Source: JAWVEV01 sp033856535
GTDB lineage: Bacteria > Actinomycetota > Thermoleophilia > Miltoncostaeales > Miltoncostaeaceae
Assembly: GCA_033856535.1 (NCBI GenBank)
Contig: JAWVEV010000216.1
Location: 1 to 15,253 of the forward strand
DNA: 15,253 nucleotides
Reading direction: 5' to 3'
Below are positions 5,126 to 11,697 of the stretch, in pieces; positions within the stretch are counted from its first letter, which is position 1, and every line of letters starts with the position of its first letter. The notes beneath the pieces were generated by a model, which saw nothing but the letters and a program-made list of their open reading frames with translations, was not told the DNA's origin and ran no database searches. Made by a program: the position numbers and the translations under genes.

Positions 5126-7684
5126 CTACTCGTACTGCAGCGCCCGCAGCACGTCGAGGCGGCCGGCCCGCCGGGCCGGCAGGGCCGCTGCCACGATGCC
5201 GGCGGCGATCGCCACCAGGGCGAAGGCGCCCAGCGTCGCGATCGGGAGCGAGAAGCCCACCTCGTACTCGGCCATCGACCGGGTCACGAGGGCCGCCGCG
5301 GCGATGCCCATCGGCATCCCCAGCGCGGCGCCGATCAGCGCCGTGATGACGCTCTCGTGGCGGACCATCCGGCGGGCGCCGCGGCGCGTCATGCCGACCG
5401 CGCGGAGCATCCCGATCTCCCGGGTGCGCTCGAAGACCGCCAGCGCCAGCGTGTTGACCATCCCCAGCAGGCTCACGATCACCGACAGGGCCAGCAGGAC
5501 GTAGAGCAGGTTGAGGACGATGTCGAGCTCGCCGGTGCGGGTCTCGACGAAGCCGTCCCGGGTCTGCAGGTCGCTGTCCGGGAAGCGCCGGAGCGCGGCC
5601 GCCATGGCCGGCTGGGCGCCGCGGTCGGCGCGGAGCAGCACGAACCCGTCGCGCGGCTGCGGGAAGCTCGCGTCGAAGTCCGACTGCGCGAGCACGACCT
5701 CGCCGAGCAGCGGCATGAAGCGCGGCGGCGCGTAGATGCCGGCCACCTGGCGCCGGACCGTCGCGCCGGACGGGGTGGTCAGCTCCAGCGTGTCGCCGAC
5801 CGCCAGGTCGTGGTCGTCGGCGAAGTCCTCGCGGACGATCGCGCCGCCGGCGCGCAGGCCGGCCAGGCCGGGGAGCGTCCCGTCGCCCGAGCCGACCGAG
5901 TAGACGTCGCCGATCGTCGCCGGGTCGACGCCGCTGGCGTCGATGTCGCTGCCGTCGGCCAGCGCCCGGTCGGTGCGCACGCCGCTCGCGGCGCTCACGC
6001 CGGGCAGGCCGGAAAGCGCCTCGCCGGCCTTCGTCGAGATCGGCTGCCAGCCGTTGTCGGAGGTCAGGACGTAGTCCGCGCGCAGCTGGTCCTCGACCGC
6101 GGCGGTGTTGGACTCCTTCAGGCCGGCGCCGAGCACCGCGACGAAGGTGACCAGGGCGAGCCCGATCATCAGGGCGGCGGCGGTCGAGGCCGTGCGGCCG
6201 GGGTTGCTCACGGCGTTGCCGCGCGCGAGCCGCCCGGAGGCGCCGGCGATGCGGGCGGCGGGCCAGCCGAGCACCGCCGCCAGCGGGCGGACCGCCAGCG
6301 GGGCGATCATCGCGACGCCGACCAGCAGGCCGATCGCCCCGACGACGATCGCGGCGATGCGGGTCCCGGTGTCCAGGCCGCCGGCGAGCGTGCCGGCCAC
6401 AAGCGCGGCACCGGCGAGCAGGACCACGCCGATGGAGATCGCGACGCCGAGCGGGGAGCGCCTCTTCGCGGTGGCCGCGCCCTCGCGGACGGCGGCGACC
6501 GGCGAGATCCGGGTGGCGCGCAGGGCCGGCATCAGGCCGGCGAGCACCGTGACCACGACGCCGACCAGGAGGGCGGCCATCACGGTCCGCGGCGCCAGCA
6601 CCAGGCCGGCCTGCGGCAGCTCGGCCCCGAAGGAGGCGAACACCGCGGTCAGGCCGCGTGCCAGCGCGACGCCCAGCCCCAGGCCGACCAGCGATGCGGC
6701 CAGGCCGATCGCAAAGGCCTCGAGGACGACCGAGCGGAGCACCTGGCGGCGGGTCGCGCCGAGGGTGCGCAGCGTGGCCAGCTCGCGGGTCCGCTGGGCG
6801 ACGGTGATGCTCAGCGTGTTGAAGATGACGAAGGCGCCCACCAGCAGCGCCACGCCGCCGAAGGCCAGCAGGAAGTAGCGCAGGAAGTCGATGGCCTCGC
6901 CGATCTCGGCGCTGTCCGCGGCCGCCTGCGCGGCGCCGGTGGTGACGCCGGCGTTGGCCGGCAGCAGGGGCTCGATCTGGGCCATCAGGGCCGCGTCGGA
7001 CACGCCCGGCCTCGCCGAGACGGAGATCATGTCGAAGCCGGCCTTGCCGACCATGGCCTGCGCGGTCGGGGGGTCGAACAGCGCGACGGTCGCGCCGCCG
7101 AAGGAGTCGACGCCGCCGAAGGTGGCGATGCCGGTGACCGTGAACGCGCGGATCCCAGACTCGCCGGCGATGCGGATCGGGTCGCCGACCGCGAAGCCCT
7201 CGCCATCGGCGGTCCCGGCGTCGATCACGACCTGATCCGATCCGCGGGCCCAGGCGCCCTCGGTGAGGGTCATCGGGTTGAACTGCGGGTAGTCCGGGTC
7301 GACGCCGAACCCGAAGGTCGGGTTGCCGCCGCCGCTGATGATGTTCCCGTCCCGGTCGAGCATCTTGGCCTGGTCGGCGTCGCCGCTCAGGTCGACCAGG
7401 GTGCCGGCGGCCTCGGCGACGCCGGGCAGCGCGCGGATGTCGCCGAGCAGATGCTCGGAGACCGTCGGGCGGCCGCTGGATGAGAAGTCGACGACCTCCT
7501 GGCCGCGGACCACGACATCGGTCTTGGCGTAGGAGCTGCTGAAGATCGACCCGAAGGCCTTGTCGATGGTGTCGGTGAGCATGAGCGTGCCGCTGACCAT
7601 CGCCACGCCGAGCACGATGGCCAGCGCGGTCAGGACGGTGCGGAGCTTGCGGCCGGCGAGGCCGCGCAGGGCGACGCGCGTCAT
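5126..7684 (-). CDS. FtsX/MacB-type ABC transporter permease
   Basis: This 852-residue permease has two repeats of a MacB-like extracellular core domain followed by an FtsX domain. A first helix lies near residues 14-36 (TVLTALAIVLGVAMVSGTL). A roughly 230-residue extracellular part follows, then helices including FLLAFGGVALLVGAFVIFNT and the QRTRELATLRTLGATRRQVLRS coupling motif. The second half repeats the plan, with FERTREIGMLRAVGMTRRGARR, ending in ALPARRAGRLDVLRALQYE. About ten helices are visible. MacB and LolCE relatives use ATP for mechanotransmission at the membrane (export of peptides, lipoproteins or antibiotics) rather than classic channel transport. The ATG at 7684 overlaps the ATPase stop by 4 bp. 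Substrate unknown. Confidence 0.93.
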   Translation of the reverse strand: MTRVALRGLAGRKLRTVLTALAIVLGVAMVSGTLMLTDTIDKAFGSIFSSSYAKTDVVVRGQEVVDFSSSGRPTVSEHLLGDIRALPGVAEAAGTLVDLSGDADQAKMLDRDGNIISGGGNPTFGFGVDPDYPQFNPMTLTEGAWARGSDQVVIDAGTADGEGFAVGDPIRIAGESGIRAFTVTGIATFGGVDSFGGATVALFDPPTAQAMVGKAGFDMISVSARPGVSDAALMAQIEPLLPANAGVTTGAAQAAADSAEIGEAIDFLRYFLLAFGGVALLVGAFVIFNTLSITVAQRTRELATLRTLGATRRQVLRSVVLEAFAIGLAASLVGLGLGVALARGLTAVFASFGAELPQAGLVLAPRTVMAALLVGVVVTVLAGLMPALRATRISPVAAVREGAATAKRRSPLGVAISIGVVLLAGAALVAGTLAGGLDTGTRIAAIVVGAIGLLVGVAMIAPLAVRPLAAVLGWPAARIAGASGRLARGNAVSNPGRTASTAAALMIGLALVTFVAVLGAGLKESNTAAVEDQLRADYVLTSDNGWQPISTKAGEALSGLPGVSAASGVRTDRALADGSDIDASGVDPATIGDVYSVGSGDGTLPGLAGLRAGGAIVREDFADDHDLAVGDTLELTTPSGATVRRQVAGIYAPPRFMPLLGEVVLAQSDFDASFPQPRDGFVLLRADRGAQPAMAAALRRFPDSDLQTRDGFVETRTGELDIVLNLLYVLLALSVIVSLLGMVNTLALAVFERTREIGMLRAVGMTRRGARRMVRHESVITALIGAALGMPMGIAAAALVTRSMAEYEVGFSLPIATLGAFALVAIAAGIVAAALPARRAGRLDVLRALQYE

Positions 7685-8466
7685 CGGGCCACCTGGCCCA
7701 GCGCGTCGAGCACCTGCTCGGGGGTGGAGCGGCCGATCTGGCTCGCGATGAGGCCGTCGGCCAGGAAGACGATCCGGTCGGCGATGGCCGCCGCGCGCGG
7801 GTCGTGGGTGACCATGACGGTGGTCTGCCCGTAGTCCTCCACCGAGCGTCGCAGGAGCTCGAGGATCTCGGCGCTGGTGGACGAGTCGAGGTTCCCGGTG
7901 GGCTCGTCGGCGAACATGATCGTCGGCCGGCTGACCATCGCCCGGGCGATCGCCACGCGCTGCTGTTGGCCGCCCGAGAGCTCCGACGGCCGGTGCTTGA
8001 GCCGGTCCGAGAGGCCGACCGCGTTCACCAGCTCGCGCAGCCAGGCCTTGTCGGGCTTCTGCCCGGCGATGTCGAGCGGGAGCGTGATGTTCTCGCCGGC
8101 GCTCAGCATCGGGAGCAGGTTGAAGAACTGGAAGACGAAGCCGATGTGCGTGCGCCGGAGCCGGGTGAGCTCGGTGTCGCCGAGCCCGGTGATTCGCGTG
8201 TCGCCGATCCAGACCTCGCCGGCGGTGGGCCGGTCGAGGCCGGCCAGGATGTGCATCAGGGTGGACTTGCCGGAGCCCGAGGGGCCCATCACGGCGACGA
8301 GCTCGCCGCGCTCGACCGAGAGGGAGACGCCGCGGAGGGCGTCCACGGCGGTCTCGCCGTCGCCGTAGCGCCGGGCGACCGAGCGGGCGGCGACGACGAC
8401 CGACTCGCCGCCGGCTCTCTCGTGGCGGGCGCCGGCCGGCGCGTGCTGATCGGGGATGGTGGTCAT
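7681..8466 (-). CDS. ABC transporter ATP-binding protein, MacB/LolD type
   Basis: This 261-residue ATPase is the partner of the FtsX-type permease. It shows Walker A GPSGSGKST at 61-69, the Q-loop FQFFNLLPMLSAGENI characteristic of LolD/MacB ATPases, signature LSGGQQQR at 163-170, Walker B IMFADEPTGNLD with D187-E188, and switch His221. The frame is open to 8520, but the ATG at 8466 has a strong AAGGAG site (8474-8479) at good spacing and is preferred. The first 25 residues are a poorly conserved tail. The gene is divergent from the two-component pair across a 257-bp gap, which suggests that the regulator controls this exporter. Confidence 0.94.
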   Translation of the reverse strand: MTTIPDQHAPAGARHERAGGESVVVAARSVARRYGDGETAVDALRGVSLSVERGELVAVMGPSGSGKSTLMHILAGLDRPTAGEVWIGDTRITGLGDTELTRLRRTHIGFVFQFFNLLPMLSAGENITLPLDIAGQKPDKAWLRELVNAVGLSDRLKHRPSELSGGQQQRVAIARAMVSRPTIMFADEPTGNLDSSTSAEILELLRRSVEDYGQTTVMVTHDPRAAAIADRIVFLADGLIASQIGRSTPEQVLDALGQVAR

Positions 8467-8473
8467 CGCTGCG

Positions 8474-8479
8474 CTCCTT
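8474..8479 (-). promoter_or_regulatory. Ribosome binding site fixing the ATPase start
   Basis: On the minus strand AAGGAG lies seven bases upstream of the ATG at 8466. This is the best Shine-Dalgarno match I found in the window. It rules against the upstream in-frame start at 8520, since a gene starting there would contain this site internally. Confidence 0.7.
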
Positions 8480-8515
8480 CTCGGGATGGGGCGCCCGGGA
8501 TGCTCTGCGCCGGGC

Positions 8516-8548
8516 GTCACGGATCCGTCACGGATGGGTCACGGATGC
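8516..8548. promoter_or_regulatory. Three tandem 11-bp repeats (GTCACGGATNN), candidate regulator-binding array
   Basis: GTCACGGAT occurs three times in a row, starting at 8516, 8527 and 8538. Nine bases are identical in each unit and the period is exactly 11 bp, about one helical turn, so all copies face the same side of DNA. The array lies 50-82 bp upstream of the exporter ATPase ATG and about 175 bp before the kinase ATG. I noticed no other copy in the window. Placement between an exporter and its divergent two-component pair fits a binding site for the NarL-type regulator, but binding is inference. Confidence 0.55.
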
Positions 8549-8711
8549 TGTGGCCACGCTCGCAGCGCCCGGCCGCGCCGCCATCGGCCGCGCGCCCGGT
8601 TCGCCATCCGCCGTGGGAGCGGTCCGCGATCCGCCGCGCGGACGGCGCGGGTCCTCCTCAGGGATGACCCGGACCGCCCGCGCGGCCGACGACGGCGGGG
8701 CGGGCGTGGAC

Positions 8712-8717
8712 TAACGT
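8712..8717 (+). promoter_or_regulatory. Candidate -10 element (TAACGT) of a leaderless kinase mRNA
   Basis: TAACGT lies six bases before the kinase ATG, which has no Shine-Dalgarno. Transcription starting at the ATG itself would make the mRNA leaderless. No clear -35 is visible near 8689. The rest of the 257-bp gap (8467-8723) holds the 11-bp repeats and a GTGGCCAC palindrome at 8550-8557, and otherwise nothing I can name. Confidence 0.4.
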
Positions 8718-8723
8718 CGGCCA

Positions 8724-9878
8724 ATGCGCTTCCGGCACCTGGTCAGCCGCCACCTGATCGACGCCTTCGTCGTGCTGACCGCCGTCATCGCCCAGCTCGA
8801 GATCTGGCTCGTCCCGCTCGAGGGCTCCAAGCCCCTGCTCGTGGTCGCCGGGCTCGCCTGGTCGCTGCCCCTGCTGGCGCGCAACCGGTTCCCGCTCGCG
8901 GCTCCGGCGGTCGTGCCGGTCGTGCTGACCGGGCTCTCGTTCCTCGAGCCGAGGACGGTCCCCGACTCCTCGTCCGCCGTCCTGGCGCTGCTCCTCGCGG
9001 CGGGCCTCTTCGGCGCCCGCGAGCGCGTGCAGGAGGTCGTCGGCGGGACGGCGCTGATCCTCGCGGGGGTGATCGTCGTGGTCCTCAACGACTCCGAGAG
9101 CTCCCTGCTCCCGGACGTGGGGTTCGTCGGCACGCTCTGCCTGGTCGCCGTGGTGAGCGGCATCGCGATCACCCAGGGCAGCCTGCGCGCCCGCGAGCTG
9201 GAGGAGCGCGCGAGGCTGGTCGACGCTCAGCGCGAGGAGCAGGCGCGGACCGCCGTCGCCGACGAGCGGGCGCGGATCGCCCGGGAGATGCACGACGTGG
9301 TCGCGCACTCGGTGAGCGTCATGGTGGTGCAGGCGGGGGCGGCCGAGGCCATGCTCGACGTCGACCCCGAGCGCGCCCGCGCGCCGATCGCCGCCGTGCA
9401 GGAGACCGGCCGCGAGGCGCTCGGCGAGCTGCGCCGGGTGCTCGGGGCGCTGCGCGACGGGACCGAGAGGCCGGATCTGGCGCCGCGCGCCGGCCTGGCC
9501 GGGCTGCCGGCGCTGGTCGACCAGGTGCGCGAGGCCGGCCTGCCGGTGGAGCTCGAGGTGGAGGGCGAGGCGCGCCCGGTGCCCGCGGGCATCGAGCTCT
9601 CGGCGTACCGGATCGTCCAGGAGGGCCTCACCAACGCGCTCAAGCACGCCGGCCCGGCGCGGGCGCGGGTGCGGGTGCGCTACGGCGAGGACGACCTGCG
9701 CGTGGAGGTCGAGGACGACGGCCCCGGCGCGCCGGCCCCGGTCAACGGCGCCGGCCACGGCCTGGTGGGCATGCGCGAGCGGGTCGGCCTGTACGGCGGC
9801 GACCTCGAGGCCGGGCCGCGGCCCGAGGGGGGCTTCGCCCTCCGCGCCCGCCTGCCGCTCGAGAAGGCCGCGCCGTGA
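8724..9878 (+). CDS. Sensor histidine kinase, HisKA_3 (DesK/NarX-like)
   Basis: This 384-residue membrane kinase senses a signal and phosphorylates the regulator encoded next to it. Hydrophobic helices occupy about residues 11-150 with almost no extracellular domain, as in intramembrane-sensing kinases of cell-envelope stress. A coiled coil (SLRARELEERARLVDAQREE) leads to the dimerisation box ERARIAREMHDVVAHSVSVM with the phospho-acceptor His190. The ATP-binding domain shows the N box QEGLTNALKHA (about 299-309), DDGPG at 331-335 and GHGLVGMRERV at 345-355. The ATG at 8724 has no Shine-Dalgarno; a possible -10 hexamer sits just upstream. The stop overlaps the regulator GTG (GTGA). The signal is unknown; a substrate of the divergent exporter is a reasonable guess. 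Confidence 0.94.
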   Translation: MRFRHLVSRHLIDAFVVLTAVIAQLEIWLVPLEGSKPLLVVAGLAWSLPLLARNRFPLAAPAVVPVVLTGLSFLEPRTVPDSSSAVLALLLAAGLFGARERVQEVVGGTALILAGVIVVVLNDSESSLLPDVGFVGTLCLVAVVSGIAITQGSLRARELEERARLVDAQREEQARTAVADERARIAREMHDVVAHSVSVMVVQAGAAEAMLDVDPERARAPIAAVQETGREALGELRRVLGALRDGTERPDLAPRAGLAGLPALVDQVREAGLPVELEVEGEARPVPAGIELSAYRIVQEGLTNALKHAGPARARVRVRYGEDDLRVEVEDDGPGAPAPVNGAGHGLVGMRERVGLYGGDLEAGPRPEGGFALRARLPLEKAAP

Positions 9879-10567
9879 TCCGCCTCCTGATCGCCGACGA
9901 CCAGGCGCTGGTGCGCGACGGCTTCGGGATGATCCTCGGCGCCCAGGAGGACATGGAGGTGGTCGGCGAGGCCGCCGACGGGCACGAGGCGGTGGAGCGG
10001 ACGCGGGCGCTCGACCCCGACGTGGTCCTGATGGACATCCGCATGCCGGGCCTCGACGGCATCGAGGCCACCCGGCGGCTCGTCGGCCACGGCGGGGTGC
10101 GCAGCCGGGTCCTGATGCTGACCACGTTCGACGGCGACGAGTACCTCTACGACGCGATGAAGGCCGGCGCCAGCGGCTTCCTGTTGAAGGACGTGCGCCG
10201 CGAGGAGCTGGTCAACGCGGTCCGCGTCGTCGCCGCCGGCGAGGCCCTGCTGGCGCCGGCGCTGACGCGCCGCCTGATCGAGGACTTCATGCGCCGGCCG
10301 CCGCCCGGCGCCGAGCCGACCGGGGCGATCACCGAGCTGACCGACCGCGAGCGCGAGGTGCTGCGGCTGGTCGCGCGCGGCCTCTCGAACGCCGAGATCG
10401 CCGCCGAGCTGATCGTGAGCGACGCGACCGTGAAGACCCACGTTGCGCGCATCCTCATGAAGCTCGGCCTGCGGGACCGCATCCAGGCGGCCGTGATGGC
10501 CTACGAGTCGGGCTTCGTGCGCCCGGGCGAGGGCGAGCGGCCGCTCAGCCCGGAAGGGCGGGCATGA
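9875..10567 (+). CDS. Response regulator, NarL/FixJ (LuxR-HTH) family
   Basis: This 230-residue DNA-binding regulator pairs with the upstream kinase. The receiver domain (1-120) has the acidic pair D8-D9, phospho-acceptor Asp54 in VVLMDIRMPG, Thr83 and Lys105 (GFLLKD). After a Pro-rich linker a LuxR-type helix-turn-helix spans about 152-210 (LTDREREVLRLVARGLSNAE, then VSDATVKTHVARILMKLGL). It starts at a GTG sharing 4 bp with the kinase stop. Such regulators bind short repeated sites as dimers; the 11-bp repeats at 8516-8548 are the obvious candidate. The last 23 bp overlap the 3' end of the opposing minus-strand gene. Confidence 0.95.
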   Translation: MIRLLIADDQALVRDGFGMILGAQEDMEVVGEAADGHEAVERTRALDPDVVLMDIRMPGLDGIEATRRLVGHGGVRSRVLMLTTFDGDEYLYDAMKAGASGFLLKDVRREELVNAVRVVAAGEALLAPALTRRLIEDFMRRPPPGAEPTGAITELTDREREVLRLVARGLSNAEIAAELIVSDATVKTHVARILMKLGLRDRIQAAVMAYESGFVRPGEGERPLSPEGRA

Positions 10568-11177
10568 GCGGCGAGTCGACCTCCGCCGCCATGTCGCGCG
10601 GGGCGGCGAGGGCCTCGAGCATCAGCGCGGTGTCCGCGATCGGGACGCCGGTCAGGTGGGCCTCCCGGCCCTCGAAGTCGCGGACGATCGCGGTGACCGC
10701 GGTCCGGTAGGCCTCGGCGTCGCCGCGGGCCAGCGCCGCGATGGCGTCGGCGGTCCGCCGGAAAGCCCCGTCGCCCTCCCGCATCCCCTCGGCCGCCCGG
10801 CCGGCCAGCGCGTTGTCGCCCTCCACCAGCGCCGCCACCGCCAGCGCGTAGCAGGAGGTGGGGGAGTCGCAGGAGTCCGGCTGACCGTACTCGCCGCCGA
10901 GCGCGGCGTCGGCGATCCGGCCGCGGGCCCAGGCGGCGGCCGCGGCGCCGTCGCCGGCCAGGATCGACGACTTCAGCGTGGCCACCAGCCGCCCGAAGCT
11001 CCGCGGCGTCGCGCTCGCGTAGGAGTCGCGGTAGCCGGCCGCCGCCGCGAGCAGGCGCTCGCGGGCCTCGTCGCGGCGCCCGTCCAGCAGCGCTCGGAAG
11101 GCCTCGCCGTCGGCCGCGATGGCCCCGCGCAGCACCTCGTCCTCGGCCGGCGGCGTCCCGCCCGCCCCCGTGGTCAT
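10545..11177 (-). CDS. Unknown helical protein, 210 aa
   Basis: The predicted product is soluble, Ala/Arg/Glu-rich and probably all-helical, without a signal peptide or membrane segment. Repeating helical pairs resembling a TPR-like solenoid can be imagined (EAFRALLDGRRDEARERLLA, CYALAVAALVEGDNALAGRA, DAIAALARGDAEAYRTAVTA), but I do not recognise the family. Notable features are a CDSPTSC motif and a C-terminal segment FEGREAHLTGVPIADTALML. The ATG at 11177 overlaps the upstream membrane-protein stop by 4 bp, so the two are co-translated and probably act together. The frame is open further upstream, but that part is the membrane-protein gene in another frame. Its 3' end overlaps the response-regulator gene by 23 bp. 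Confidence 0.75.
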   Translation of the reverse strand: MTTGAGGTPPAEDEVLRGAIAADGEAFRALLDGRRDEARERLLAAAAGYRDSYASATPRSFGRLVATLKSSILAGDGAAAAAWARGRIADAALGGEYGQPDSCDSPTSCYALAVAALVEGDNALAGRAAEGMREGDGAFRRTADAIAALARGDAEAYRTAVTAIVRDFEGREAHLTGVPIADTALMLEALAAPRDMAAEVDSPLMPALPG

Positions 11178-11662
11178 CGCGGCGCGCGGGCCCCGAGGTC
11201 GGGCCGCATGGTGAGGCGGTCGATCTCGATCGCCAGGGCGATCGCGTCGAGCTTCCGGTCGCCCCCCACCCGGTCCGCCACGTGCCAGGCCTCGCCGCGC
11301 AGGTAGCCCAGGCGCGCCAGCGCGTCGGGGAAGGCCAGGGCGCGCCGGGACTCGCTCCGGATGTAGTCCAGGATCTCGCGGATCTCGGCGTCGTCCCACT
11401 TGGGCGGCTTCACCGGCCACTCCTTGTTGCGGACGATGAACCACCAGAGGAACCCGATCAGCGGGATCTTCAGCAGCGCGACCGCGAAGAGCACCCAGAC
11501 GATCTGGATGCCGTGATGGCCCTCGAAGACCGGGGTCACCGCGAGCAGGAAGCTGCCGAAGATGGCGAACGCGACGGTGACGGCCACCGTGCCGATCATG
11601 CGCCCCGTCCGCACCCGTCCCGCTCGCGTGTAGAGGAACCGTGCGAGCACGACCTTCATCAT
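11174..11662 (-). CDS. Unknown membrane protein, about 162 aa
   Basis: Two hydrophobic helices are visible: about 22-43 (MIGTVAVTVAFAIFGSFLLA) and 52-76 (IQIVWVLFAVALLKIPLIGF, then LWWFIV). A basic N-terminus precedes them. A cytoplasmic C-terminal half follows (PPKWDDAEIREILDYIRSES, then a helical tail). I do not recognise a family. ATG codons at 11662 and 11659 are the likely starts, with only a weak GGGG upstream. A TTG at 11686 would add eight residues. The gene is divergent from thrS across about 35 bp, leaving little room for two promoters. The stop overlaps the ATG of the 210-aa gene, which points to a two-gene operon. Confidence 0.72.
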   Translation of the reverse strand: MMKVVLARFLYTRAGRVRTGRMIGTVAVTVAFAIFGSFLLAVTPVFEGHHGIQIVWVLFAVALLKIPLIGFLWWFIVRNKEWPVKPPKWDDAEIREILDYIRSESRRALAFPDALARLGYLRGEAWHVADRVGGDRKLDAIALAIEIDRLTMRPDLGARAPR

Positions 11663-11697
11663 CCCCAGGACGGAGCCCGGCGACAACCGGGTCTCGT

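Noticed and set aside
5357..7483. A 708-codon open frame on the plus strand, antisense to the FtsX-type permease.
   Set aside because: It is rich in Asp, Arg, Gln and His with no domain, as expected for the complement of a GC-rich gene. The minus-strand permease has clear FtsX motifs and membrane helices.
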